This document shows, piece after piece, positions 1-8,024 of a stretch of DNA of 32,333 nt. The notes under the pieces are model-generated. The model made no database searches. It saw nothing but the letters and a program-made list of their open reading frames with translations, and was not told the DNA's origin. The DNA comes from JAUWMV01 sp964562425 (GTDB lineage: Bacteria > UBP14 > UBA6098 > B30-G16). The stretch's first letter is position 1; the number at the start of each line of letters is the position of its first letter. Both the position numbers and the translations under genes were made by a program. The DNA lies in the NCBI GenBank assembly GCA_964562425.1, contig CAZLTJ010000015.1, positions 1 through 32,333 of the forward strand, read 5' to 3'.

Positions 1-2204
1 TTAGTAACACACTCATAGCTGCCGATATTCGGTATAATACTTTAGGTGACGGCTATATTACACCGCATTTTGGAGCTGAAAGATGGTTCTATAAGCAAAT
101 GGTAGGTATCAGAGCCGGATACAGCACTGAGGAATTAACTTTCGGTCTGGGATGGAGACTTAAAAAGGAGTGGATATTCGGTTTCGATTATGCATTCGCT
201 TATCCACTTACTAAACTTAATGAAGCTGGTGCAACCTCCCATAAGTTCTCTGCGATTTTCAACTTACCCAATCCTGTCCCGGTATGGGATTTCACAATCG
301 TTTCCGTGGATCCGAAAATGAAACGTCTTAAACCGGGTGATGAAATTAATGTTGATGTTATATTAAAAAATCTCACAAGTAGCCCGGCAAAAAATGTAAC
401 TTATTCAGTATATTCAAGGAAACCCGATGGCACTTATTCTCTTTTGGGAACCGGTGAAATACTGAAAATGAAACCAGGGGAGGAATACACAGAAACAGTG
501 AAATTCCAGGACTTCCTGCCCGGTGAATATACGATTTTCTGCGCTGCTGACGATGACGGCTCAGGCATCCCGAAAATTAGCGGTAAAGTCGACGAATTAG
601 ATGAAGGTAACAACGTAGGTGAGTTTTCGATTCAAATATACCCAGCACCTACACCTACTGTGACATTCCGTCAGGATACATTGCACGTTACAAGAATTAC
701 ATTCCAAGAAACTGAAGAACCTGTTATCCCAATCATTTTCTTCGAACCAAAAAGCGCTGAAATACTCCCAAGGTACAAGAGAATACTTGATAAAATGGGT
801 TCTAGAATTTCGATAAATCCTGATATTGTAGTAAGGATCGGCGGTTATTACGATGATGAGAGCGACGGTGAAGGCAACAAAGATATCGCATTGAAAAGGC
901 AAGATGCAGTTTATGACTATCTCCTTCCAAAAGTTGCAAATAAAGACCAGATAGTAAAAGAAGATGTTCCCGATCTCGCTAAAAAGCGAGCAGGCAAAGG
1001 AAAGAGATATGTTGGCATTGAACGATTCCTTCCAAAGATCAGGCACGAAAACCGACGTGTAGAACTTGTTCCGGAAATGCCAAAGCTTACTGCAGCTCAG
1101 AAAATGCAAACAATTAAATTCAACACAGGTGAAACAGAGAAAACTGTAGATTTTACTAAAGAAGCTCTTACTTTTAAGCAAATTATGGAACGAAACCCGG
1201 ATGTAATGCTTCTTCTTGAAGGTTATGCCACAGATAAAGAAGGAAAGACCTTGCTCGAAACTTCGTTCCTTAGAGCAGCTAATCTTAAAGAACAGATGAA
1301 TAAATATATTCCGTTTTATTTGTGGGCTCGTGTGTTTGCTTGGGGTGAAGGTCAATATCCTGCGGATCAACCACATGTTATAATTCGTCTAACACCTGAT
1401 GGTGTTATATTTAAGCCATTTGCAGGTAGAAAGATACCAAAAGGTATTAATGTTGAGAATCCCGGCAACACTATCAATCTTTCAGTTAAAACCGACAACC
1501 CAATTGTTTCATACAGAGTTGAACTCTTTGAATTAGGTGGCGACAAAGTGAAAACTATCAGTGCAGGCAAGGGCGAGCCACCAGCATCAGTATCGTGGGA
1601 CTGGAAACTTGAAAGCGGTGAATACATCGAGGGTGGCAAATTCTATTATGCAAAAGTCTCAGCAACCGACCAAATTGGTGCTGTCGGTGAAGCATTATCT
1701 GAAACATTAATCGTTGACCAGGTGGACAAGGTGTTCGGAGTCGAATCCGCATTGCTTGTTGTATTCGCTTTTGATAAACCAGTTGCTTTGTCACCGTATT
1801 ATCACAGCCGAATGGAAGCTGTAGCTAAGCGTATTATCGAACTCGGTGAGCGCGGTGGCGAAGCGGTTAGAGTGGTTATCGGTGGACATACGGATATTAT
1901 CGGTCTTAGAAGACGTAATCAGGAATTATCGGAAGAGCGTTCGAGTAGAGAGCTCAAGAATCTTCGAGTTTATTTAATTCAGCTGCTTAATATTGATTCG
2001 GAAAAAGAATTAAATACATGGTTAAAAGATCACAGTATTGAACTTGTATCGAGAGGATTCGGTCCGGACAAATCGTATGCGCTTTCTAAAATGAAAGATG
2101 ACGGAACTACATTCGAAGAGGTTATTGGTGACAACGAAGCTCCTGAAGGACGTGCAATAAACCGAAGAGTGGGCGTAGAATACATATCCAAAGTTCGAAG
2201 ATAA
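1..2204 (+). CDS. Barrel-CARDB-OmpA(x3) outer-membrane protein, 5' end missing
   Basis: The reading frame is open from base 3 to the stop at 2202-2204, so the gene begins before the window; the first Met (base 99) is internal. Counting from that Met, residues 1-55 are the last strands of an outer-membrane barrel. About 60-180 form a CARDB-type domain ending in the acidic DDDGSG and DELDEGNN segments. About 208-325 are an OmpA-like domain closing with ENRRVE, and 335-430 a more degenerate one. About 455-535 look like a FlgD-type Ig fold (SVSWDWK). About 548-698 are a third OmpA-like domain with the intact signature GGHTDIIG...N..LS.ER and NRRVGVE. This matches the proteins at 17579-20455 and 28845-31637 along its length. 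Inferred role: an outer-membrane protein whose periplasmic tail grips peptidoglycan. A terminator follows. Confidence 0.88.
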   Translation, partial: SNTLIAADIRYNTLGDGYITPHFGAERWFYKQMVGIRAGYSTEELTFGLGWRLKKEWIFGFDYAFAYPLTKLNEAGATSHKFSAIFNLPNPVPVWDFTIVSVDPKMKRLKPGDEINVDVILKNLTSSPAKNVTYSVYSRKPDGTYSLLGTGEILKMKPGEEYTETVKFQDFLPGEYTIFCAADDDGSGIPKISGKVDELDEGNNVGEFSIQIYPAPTPTVTFRQDTLHVTRITFQETEEPVIPIIFFEPKSAEILPRYKRILDKMGSRISINPDIVVRIGGYYDDESDGEGNKDIALKRQDAVYDYLLPKVANKDQIVKEDVPDLAKKRAGKGKRYVGIERFLPKIRHENRRVELVPEMPKLTAAQKMQTIKFNTGETEKTVDFTKEALTFKQIMERNPDVMLLLEGYATDKEGKTLLETSFLRAANLKEQMNKYIPFYLWARVFAWGEGQYPADQPHVIIRLTPDGVIFKPFAGRKIPKGINVENPGNTINLSVKTDNPIVSYRVELFELGGDKVKTISAGKGEPPASVSWDWKLESGEYIEGGKFYYAKVSATDQIGAVGEALSETLIVDQVDKVFGVESALLVVFAFDKPVALSPYYHSRMEAVAKRIIELGERGGEAVRVVIGGHTDIIGLRRRNQELSEERSSRELKNLRVYLIQLLNIDSEKELNTWLKDHSIELVSRGFGPDKSYALSKMKDDGTTFEEVIGDNEAPEGRAINRRVGVEYISKVRR

Positions 2205-2254
2205 AATACTGAATACTCTTTTTATTCAATTTTGGTTTAACATGTGAAGAAATG

Positions 2255-2289
2255 AAACCCCTTACTAAAAATGGTGAGGGGTTTTTATT
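2255..2289 (+). terminator. Rho-independent terminator after the first OmpA-family gene
   Basis: An A-run and CCCCTTAC pair with GGTGAGGGG across a loop of about 8 bases, and the stem is followed directly by a T-run. It lies about 50 bases after the stop codon at 2204 on the same strand. Confidence 0.8.
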
Positions 2290-2452
2290 AATCAGATTGG
2301 ACTATGTTTAATATCTAATTTTTTCAAAGATCACTCAAAAAAAAATTAAATGAGAAAAACTTGACTTCTTATAAACACTCTTATAATAATCAATGAGTTA
2401 ATGAGAATTGTGAGTTTTGAAACATCTCATACTTCTTTTTTAAAATGGAAGC

Positions 2453-2489
2453 CTCTTACCGTTTTTACTAATCGTGAGGGATTATTTTA
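2453..2489 (+). terminator. Second, weaker terminator-like hairpin
   Basis: CTCTTAC at 2453-2459 can pair with GTGAGGG at 2474-2480, including G-T pairs, and is followed by an AT-rich ATTATTTTA tail. It resembles the hairpin at 2255-2289 in stem sequence, suggesting a diverged duplicate, but no gene is visible just before it. Confidence 0.35.
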
Positions 2490-2623
2490 TAGATAAAGTA
2501 ATAATGTGAATTTGCTTCAACAAAATCCTAATAACATCACAAGAAATACCTTGATTAACTCGTAAATCTTCTTATTTTCACTTTTCAAAACTTGCAGTTA
2601 AAAGCATTCATAAGAGGTGTTAA

Positions 2624-3133
2624 ATGGAAGTTATTCAAGCTGAACTTCTCGACCCATCTTTCGTTGAAGAAGTGAAGAATACACCAGGTGGAGAACATAT
2701 AACAAAATGTTTCGCATGCGGAACTTGTTCTGTATCATGTCCGGTTCGTGAGTTCGATGAAGAATTCAATCCTCGAAAAATAATTCACATGGTTCTTCTG
2801 GGAATGCGAGATCGAGTTCTTAACAGTGAGTTTGTATGGTTATGTTCCGGATGTGTTGCCTGTCAGGAAAGATGTCCACAAGATGTTACGATTACTGAAC
2901 TTATGATGGTATTAAAAAATATCGCAGTCAAACACGGTATAGTACACAAAGCATTCGAACTTCAAGCCGGTGAAATTTACAAATTCGGAAGACTTTTTGA
3001 GGTCGGAGATCTCAACAAGAGACGCGAAAAGATTAATCTGCCGTCTATTCTGGAGGATCCGATGCCTATTAGAAAAATTCTCGATGATTACGGTGTAGGC
3101 GAAATTGCAAGACGAGTTATAGAACAGGATTAA
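2624..3133 (+). CDS. hdrC: HdrC-like 4Fe-4S protein
   Basis: 169 residues with two classical 4Fe-4S motifs: C29-x2-C32-x2-C35-x3-C39 followed by Pro, and C74-x2-C77-x2-C80-x3-C84 followed by Pro. Length and motif spacing fit the C subunit of heterodisulfide reductases, which passes electrons between the flavoprotein HdrA and the HdrB active-site subunit. The gene is preceded by GAGGTG about 6 bases before the ATG and followed 92 bases later by hdrB, so the two are probably co-transcribed. No HdrA, MvhD or FrhB homologue is visible in the window. Relatives are found in non-methanogens, where the substrate is often unknown, so the methanogen CoM-S-S-CoB reaction should not be assumed. Confidence 0.9.
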   Translation: MEVIQAELLDPSFVEEVKNTPGGEHITKCFACGTCSVSCPVREFDEEFNPRKIIHMVLLGMRDRVLNSEFVWLCSGCVACQERCPQDVTITELMMVLKNIAVKHGIVHKAFELQAGEIYKFGRLFEVGDLNKRREKINLPSILEDPMPIRKILDDYGVGEIARRVIEQD

Positions 3134-3225
3134 AATCTTATTTCCCTTATTGATAAAATCATTTTTTTTGATTTTGAATTCATCGAGTGCTAATATTATT
3201 GGTATGAAAATATGGAGGTAAAAGA

Positions 3226-4101
3226 ATGAAATTTGTCCTTTTTTTAGGCTGTACAGTTCCAGCAAGAGGGCTTAATTACGAGCTTTCTGCCAGAAATGTT
3301 GCAGAAAAATTAGGTATAGAATTAGTTGACATCCTCGAATTTACATGCTGTGGTTTTCCAATTAGATCCCTTAATCAGGATGCAGGATTTCTTATGGCAG
3401 CAAGAAACCTTGCAATGGCAGAAAAACAGGGATTAAACGTCGTTACGTTGTGTTCAGCATGTACTGAAACACTTCAGGAAGCAAATTATCATTTCATACA
3501 TAATCCAGGAGCTCTTGACGATACGAACAAAAAACTTGTAAAGTACAATCTTGAATACAAAGGTACTGTTATTGTTAAGCATTTCGCGAGAATGCTCCAT
3601 GAGGATTACGGAATAGATAATATCAAAGAAAAAGTTGTTCGACCTTTAGATGAAATTCAAGTGGCAGCACATTATGGTTGCCATTACACAAAACCGACTC
3701 AGATATATGACAATTATGACGACCCAGAAAACCCGCACTCTTTAGATGAATTAATCGAAGTTACCGGTGCAAAATCATTATTCTATAGAGAGAAAGATAA
3801 ATGCTGCGGTGGTGCTATTCTTGGTATAAGAGAAATCGACTCTTTAAAAATGTCGAGAGCAAAACTTGATGGTGCAATCGAAGCAAAAGCTGATGCCCTG
3901 ATTTCTATTTGTCCTTTCTGTTCAGTAATGTATGAGGGAAATCAGAAGAGAATTGAGAAGGAGTTTGAAGTTACATATAAACTTCCAGTACTATATNNNN
4001 NNNNNNGTATTGAACCTATTGATTTAGGCTTCAAACTGAACCGAATTAAAGCTAAAGCATTATTAGAGAAACTAAAATCAGAACCAGAACCTGTCACATA
4101 A
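3226..4101 (+). CDS. hdrB: HdrB-like protein with two CCG (cysteine-rich) domains, interrupted by an assembly gap
   Basis: About 291 residues with two CCG repeats: C9, C41-C42, C76-x2-C79, then C152, C193-C194, C229-x2-C232. In methanogen HdrB these bind the noncubane [4Fe-4S] clusters that reduce the disulfide; all ligand positions are kept here, so the protein should be active on some disulfide or thiol substrate. A strong GGAGGT lies 7 bases before the ATG. Ten Ns (3997-4006) fall after the residues LPVLY, in the short C-terminal helix region; the frame stays open through the gap, but the family usually has about ten residues here rather than three to four. It probably works with the HdrC-like protein just upstream; its electron donor is not in the window. 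Confidence 0.88.
   Translation: MKFVLFLGCTVPARGLNYELSARNVAEKLGIELVDILEFTCCGFPIRSLNQDAGFLMAARNLAMAEKQGLNVVTLCSACTETLQEANYHFIHNPGALDDTNKKLVKYNLEYKGTVIVKHFARMLHEDYGIDNIKEKVVRPLDEIQVAAHYGCHYTKPTQIYDNYDDPENPHSLDELIEVTGAKSLFYREKDKCCGGAILGIREIDSLKMSRAKLDGAIEAKADALISICPFCSVMYEGNQKRIEKEFEVTYKLPVLYXXXXIEPIDLGFKLNRIKAKALLEKLKSEPEPVT
3997..4006. other. Assembly gap of ten Ns inside hdrB
   Basis: Ten consecutive N bases. The hdrB reading frame is continuous on both sides, so this is a gap in the assembly and not evidence of a broken gene. The true missing length is unknown. Confidence 0.98.
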
Positions 4102-4251
4102 TCTTCCTTTTTAGAAAATGCACAATTTTTCAAATGCCTTATTTTATTAGCATTTATTCAAATGAATATCGGTTATTGAATGTTTTTGCATCCATCGAAA
4201 TGTTGTATAAGATGTGAGTATTGAGATTATTAACAAAAACGGGAGTATTAT

Positions 4252-4623
4252 ATGGATAAGGAAAAAAATAATGCTGAACTTGCCGATTTGCACCAGAAAA
4301 TGTTGGATAAAAGATTGAGAGATTTTCGTAAAGAAAATCCTAACATAGCAAAGAGTTTTTTAGATTTCTGGCGTGAAACCAAGAAGCCGTCAGCAATCCC
4401 AACAAAATATAAAGAATTAATACAACTTGCAATTGTGATCTCTCATTATTGTAAGCCATGCATATTTCTGCATACAAAACTTTGCCTTAAGGCTGGAGCA
4501 AGTAAGGAAGAAATATTAGATGCAGCTTCGCAGGCTCTTGCAATCGGTGGTGGTATTGCATACGAATATTTGGCTTATGTTATGGAAGCCGTTGAATTAT
4601 ACGAAAAAGAGGTAAAAAGATAA
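4252..4623 (+). CDS. Carboxymuconolactone decarboxylase / AhpD-fold protein
   Basis: 123 residues with the CMD/AhpD-like core. The motif C-KP-C-IFL-H (CxxCxxxH) is followed by KAGASKEEILDA, the usual pattern of this family around the redox-active cysteine pair and the general-base histidine. In AhpD the motif relays electrons to a peroxiredoxin; many stand-alone CMD proteins have no assigned substrate. GGGAG lies about 7 bases before the ATG. The gene follows hdrC-hdrB on the same strand about 150 bases on, so a thiol/peroxide redox connection is possible but inferred. No TMs or signal peptide, so it is cytoplasmic. Confidence 0.85.
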   Translation: MDKEKNNAELADLHQKMLDKRLRDFRKENPNIAKSFLDFWRETKKPSAIPTKYKELIQLAIVISHYCKPCIFLHTKLCLKAGASKEEILDAASQALAIGGGIAYEYLAYVMEAVELYEKEVKR

Positions 4624-4723
4624 CAGTTCCAATAGATTTAATAACGATTATTCTTGCAACAGAATATTAAATAATTAAAATTTCACAATCCAAATATTAT
4701 TTCTTATTGAAAGTAGTAATACT

Positions 4724-5464
4724 CTGAAGATTAAGACGCACATAATTCATTTAAGTTACGATGGCTCAGAATATTTTGGTTGGCAAATACAACCAGACTT
4801 CCTTACCGTACAGGAAATCCTCGAGGACAACCTTAAGAAGCTGTTTGACACTGAAATTAAAACCGTTAATGCGTCTCGCACAGATAGAGGTGTTCATGCC
4901 AAAGATCAAATTACTTCTTTTAAAGCACCCGAAAGATATAAACCTAACGACCTTATATACAGACTTAACCGGATGCTACCGGATGATATAGCAATCACGC
5001 AAGCGAAAATAACTGAAAAGCCTTTCAATGCTCGCTATGACAATATCGGTAAGATATATAAGTACACAATCTTAGACCAAAAAATTCCCCTAAAGGCTCG
5101 ATACGCATGGATGATTGGGACACCTTTAGATATTGGAATTCTTCAAAAGTTAGCACGAAATATTATCGGAGAGCATGATTTTTCGGCATTCTCTATTGTG
5201 AAAGACCTTCCAGATAACCCAAAATGTATGATTTTTGATGCTAAATGGACAGAAAATGAATTTGAGAAAATATTTGAAATTTTCGGAAACAGATTTCTAC
5301 ATAAAATGGTCAGATCTCTTGTGGGTGGGATGGTTGCTGTACTAAAAAATCAATTTTCTTCTGAAATTTTTGTGAAAATGATAATCGAGGGAGAGAGAAT
5401 AGTTGAATTTGGAACTGCACCTCCACAGGGTCTCTGTTTATCAAAAGTTGTTTTACAACAGTAG
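4724..5464 (+). CDS. truA: tRNA pseudouridine(38-40) synthase TruA, non-AUG start
   Basis: TruA isomerises uridines 38-40 in the anticodon arm of tRNAs. The frame runs from upstream without a break. It contains HLSYDGSEYFGWQIQP, the conserved RTDRGVHA box with the catalytic Asp (residue 54 if CTG 4724 is used), and near the end NRFLHKMVRSLVGGMV. There is no in-frame ATG before the conserved N-terminus: the candidates are CTG 4724 (giving MKIKTHIIHLSYDG, 246 residues, normal for the family) or ATT 4730. A GAAAG about 10 bases upstream of CTG is a fair ribosome-binding site. A start at the in-frame ATG at 4973 would remove the catalytic half, and the ATG at 4761 is in a different frame. The gene ends 13 bases before the next gene. 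Confidence 0.88.
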   Translation: MKIKTHIIHLSYDGSEYFGWQIQPDFLTVQEILEDNLKKLFDTEIKTVNASRTDRGVHAKDQITSFKAPERYKPNDLIYRLNRMLPDDIAITQAKITEKPFNARYDNIGKIYKYTILDQKIPLKARYAWMIGTPLDIGILQKLARNIIGEHDFSAFSIVKDLPDNPKCMIFDAKWTENEFEKIFEIFGNRFLHKMVRSLVGGMVAVLKNQFSSEIFVKMIIEGERIVEFGTAPPQGLCLSKVVLQQ

Positions 5465-5477
5465 TCGATATCACATT

Positions 5478-6428
5478 ATGTCCGAGAAAACAAAAAATGC
5501 ATTGCTAACATTAATAAAGGGATCGATCAGCGTTGGTCTTATCTATTTTTTACTCACACGAATAGATCTTTCAGAATTTATAATCAATCTAAAGCAATTC
5601 CCTTTCTGGATGTTTATACCGATCACTATTGTATTCTGTGCAACGGTTTTAGTTGCTGGATGGCGATGGAAAATATTCATAGCTCCTTTTGGGAAAATTT
5701 CATATTTAAAATTAGTTAGAATGTATTTCGTGGGTTATTTTTTTAATAATTTTCTCCCCTCTGGTGTAGGCGGTGATATTGTTAGGGGATATATGGCAGG
5801 TAAGGAAATAGATAATATGGCTGGTGCCTATTCCTCTGTTATAGCGGAAAGAATAACCGGTACAGTTGCTACTCTTTTTATCTCAATAATTGCATTACCT
5901 TTTGCGCCGTTCAGAAAGATAACAACTATTGCTACAATAGTTCTTAACGTTGCTTTATGGGGAGGATTGTCACTTTTTCTTTTGCTTCGAACAGAAAATG
6001 TTGTAAAAAAAATTCTAAGCTTCATACCTTGGGGATTTGGTGAGAAAGCTGCAAAATTCATCGAAATACTACGAAGTTATAGACATAATACGGGTTTGCT
6101 TGTTAAAGGTTTTGTTTTATCTGTGATTTACCAAGCATTAATTATTTCAATTCTTATGATTACGTCAATTGTGGCTGGAGCCAAACTTCCGTTATCGGTA
6201 TATTATCTAACGGTACCTTTGGTTTGGGTGATAAGTTTGCTCCCCATTTCTTTGAATGCACTTGGTGTGCGAGAATCGAGTTTTGCTTATTTTTTCGAGT
6301 TGTTCGGAGAAAGTGCTGGTAAAGGATTTTTGGTTTCTCTATCGTTTTTTGCATTCTCGATTATTGCAGGAATAATTGGTGGTATTATATTTGCCCTCTG
6401 GACCAACGCTAGGAAAAGAAAGCCGTAA
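5478..6428 (+). CDS. Flippase-like / lysylphosphatidylglycerol synthase TM-domain (UPF0104) membrane protein
   Basis: 316 residues, highly hydrophobic, about eight transmembrane segments spread over the whole length. The family hallmark lies around residues 92-109: FLPSGVGGDIVRGYMAGKE. These proteins are the membrane half of MprF/AglD-like proteins; stand-alone members are thought to move lipids or lipid-linked sugars, but most have no proven substrate. I start it at ATG 5478, 13 bases after truA, because an upstream Met at 5403 in the same frame would overlap truA and add a non-hydrophobic lead. No catalytic acyltransferase domain is attached, so it is not a full MprF. Its 3' end overlaps a small ORF in another frame. 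Confidence 0.82.
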   Translation: MSEKTKNALLTLIKGSISVGLIYFLLTRIDLSEFIINLKQFPFWMFIPITIVFCATVLVAGWRWKIFIAPFGKISYLKLVRMYFVGYFFNNFLPSGVGGDIVRGYMAGKEIDNMAGAYSSVIAERITGTVATLFISIIALPFAPFRKITTIATIVLNVALWGGLSLFLLLRTENVVKKILSFIPWGFGEKAAKFIEILRSYRHNTGLLVKGFVLSVIYQALIISILMITSIVAGAKLPLSVYYLTVPLVWVISLLPISLNALGVRESSFAYFFELFGESAGKGFLVSLSFFAFSIIAGIIGGIIFALWTNARKRKP

Positions 6429-6555
6429 ACTTCTTGCCAGAGACCTTAATAGATTCAAATTAAAATACAAGGATTTCGCGATCGATACAACTACCCATTT
6501 GAATAAAGCCGACCAATTAAGATCAGCTCTATTTAAATTAAACAAATATGTCTAA
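6379..6555 (+). CDS. Possible small protein overlapping the end of the flippase-like gene
   Basis: A +1-shifted frame opens after a stop at 6373-6375 and runs to TAA 6553-6555. With GTG 6379 as start it would be 58 residues; TTG 6376 is an alternative. AGGA at 6368-6371 lies 7 bases before the GTG. The product, with segments such as GKESRKLLARDL and DFAIDTTTHLNKADQ, is charged and helical-looking and reads like a real protein rather than random translation. The overlap of about 50 bases with the upstream gene suggests translational coupling. I recognise no family. The alternative is that it is the C-terminus of the upstream protein reached by a frameshift, or chance coding. Confidence 0.42.
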   Translation: MVLYLPSGPTLGKESRKLLARDLNRFKLKYKDFAIDTTTHLNKADQLRSALFKLNKYV

Positions 6556-6581
6556 CAAATTAAAGTAACACAAATCTACTG

Positions 6582-6887
6582 TTATGCTGCTGGAGGAGCC
6601 TGTCCACCACCTGCTTTCTCCTTTTGAGCCTGCTCGCTGAAAATCTTGAAGATATAAATCGTATCGATTAGCGCCCAAACCCATGCTCCTAATGAGATAA
6701 TTCCAGTTATGCCACATGTAAAAGGTGTAATTACAATTCCAGCTGCGTATGCAACTATTTGGATTATTGCATATGTTTTAAGTTTAGGTCGATTGAGAAG
6801 TGCATCTTCAGGATTGGTCAGTAAGGTTCCAAGCCCTGGAACTATGATATTTAGCCAGATCAGGATTTGTTTGGTCGAGTAATCCAT
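6582..6887 (-). CDS. Small TM2-like membrane protein, unknown function
   Basis: 101 residues. A segment with IVPGLGTLL (about 12-25) is followed by two strongly hydrophobic helices (about 40-60 and 62-82) and a charged, Pro/Gly-rich C-terminal tail (KEKAGGGQAPPAA). This resembles the TM2-like and related small envelope proteins, but I cannot give a firm family. AGGAGGGC lies 5 bases before the ATG (minus strand), an excellent ribosome-binding site. It is divergent from the zinc-ribbon/CD225 gene, sharing a promoter region of about 160 bases. The function is unknown. Confidence 0.72.
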   Translation of the reverse strand: MDYSTKQILIWLNIIVPGLGTLLTNPEDALLNRPKLKTYAIIQIVAYAAGIVITPFTCGITGIISLGAWVWALIDTIYIFKIFSEQAQKEKAGGGQAPPAA

Positions 6888-7045
6888 TTGCCCTCCTTAT
6901 ATTAAAGTTTTTCCAATTATAAGAAACATTCTTGAATTTGGCAATAAAATTATTTCATATAGTTATAATATACAATTAATTCCTTTGTATTCAAATATTT
7001 GCTTATTATAATTGAACCTCATATTATCATGTTTAGGGGGATTAA

Positions 7046-7534
7046 ATGAAATGTCCGAAATGCAATGCAGAAAATCCTGAAGATGCATTATCATGTTTTA
7101 TCTGTGGTCATTCGCTTTATAAACCGGGAGCAAAGCCACAAAGTAAGCAACCGGAAAGCACCCAAAAAGAGCCCGAACAATATCGGCAACAACCTTATCA
7201 ACAACAGCCTTATGATCAACAGCAATTCCCTTCGACATACGACCCAAACAAAGTAAGAGATACTTATAGACGATCTGCTCGATACAGTGCTCCCATACCT
7301 AATTACCTTCTTCAAGCTATTTTAGCTACAATCTTTTGCTGTTTGCCGTTTGGAATCGTAGCAATTGTCTATTCTGCACAGGTTAGCAGCAACTTGCAAA
7401 TTGGAGATTACGAGAAGGCTGAAATAGCATCCCTTAATGCAAAAAAGTGGACAAACATTGCTGTAATAACTGGTGTAGCCGTTTGGATTATAAGCATCCT
7501 AATAAGTCTTTTGGGTAATATAAGTAAAATTTAA
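7046..7534 (+). CDS. Zinc-ribbon plus CD225/dispanin membrane protein
   Basis: 162 residues in three parts. An N-terminal zinc ribbon has C3-x2-C6 and C17-x2-C20. A Gln/Pro-rich linker spans about 31-75. A CD225-like domain spans about 88-160, with IPNYL, the CCLPFGIVAIVYS helix, a loop with GDYEKAEIAS and a second helix. CD225 proteins sit in membranes and in bacteria often occur in clusters with DUF2752 and TM2 proteins, as here; their role is unknown. AGGGGG is 6 bases before the ATG. The next gene (DUF2752) begins 38 bases after the stop, so the two are likely one unit. Confidence 0.83.
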   Translation: MKCPKCNAENPEDALSCFICGHSLYKPGAKPQSKQPESTQKEPEQYRQQPYQQQPYDQQQFPSTYDPNKVRDTYRRSARYSAPIPNYLLQAILATIFCCLPFGIVAIVYSAQVSSNLQIGDYEKAEIASLNAKKWTNIAVITGVAVWIISILISLLGNISKI

Positions 7535-7572
7535 CCAATGATTGAGTTGCTTGCAGAAATTCGACATATAAC

Positions 7573-7974
7573 ATGAGAGAAAAAATAAAGACGATTTTAG
7601 TTATTATCGCAATCCTTCTAATTTTTGTAATAATTTTCTTCTCCAATCCAGATAGCTGCAAATTAATTCCTAAATGTCCTTTTTTCATAATAACAGGTTA
7701 CTATTGTCCAGGATGTGGAACTTTTCGATCTTTATACAATATACTTCATGGTAATTTCAGCGGAGCTATTCGTGCTAATATTTTAACTGTAATTCTATTA
7801 CCTTTTATATCGTACTCTTTAATAAATCGATTTATCATTGCAATTAAAAAACAACCGATGCCTGAATTTCACATTCCTGCAATATTAATATGGATCCTTT
7901 TCGGAATAGTAATAGCATACTGGGTACTTAGAAATGTTAATATTTATCCTTTCTATTTATTATCACCGCATTAG
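7573..7974 (+). CDS. DUF2752 membrane protein
   Basis: 133 residues. One N-terminal transmembrane segment (about 7-24) is followed by the DUF2752 signature CPFFIITGYYCPGCGTFR and SLYNILHGNFSGAIRANI (residues about 35-70), and then two more hydrophobic segments. The paired Cys residues around CPGCG are the hallmark of this family; the function is unknown. It follows the CD225 gene by 38 bases and the next gene starts about 50 bases on. The ribosome-binding site is weak. Confidence 0.82.
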   Translation: MREKIKTILVIIAILLIFVIIFFSNPDSCKLIPKCPFFIITGYYCPGCGTFRSLYNILHGNFSGAIRANILTVILLPFISYSLINRFIIAIKKQPMPEFHIPAILIWILFGIVIAYWVLRNVNIYPFYLLSPH

Positions 7975-8024
7975 TTTTATTTTTCATCAAAAGGCAACCA
8001 AATATATGATAGGAATGATTAAAA

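Larger units (their letters stand above)
2205..2623. other. Intergenic stretch between the OmpA-family gene and hdrC
   Basis: About 420 very AT-rich bases. The clear terminator lies at 2255-2289 and a second, weaker terminator-like hairpin at 2453-2489. I see no ORF with coding character on either strand and no convincing promoter. A good ribosome-binding site (GAGGTG) for hdrC sits at the right end. Confidence 0.6.

Noticed and set aside
597..1376. Open frame of 259 codons on the minus strand inside the first OmpA-family gene
   Set aside because: It lies wholly opposite a clear coding region, has a Phe/Cys-rich composition typical of antisense translation, and shows no family motif.
4761..4991. 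ATG-started 76-codon ORF in the truA region
   Set aside because: It is in a different frame from the conserved TruA sequence, which reads through the same bases from 4724.
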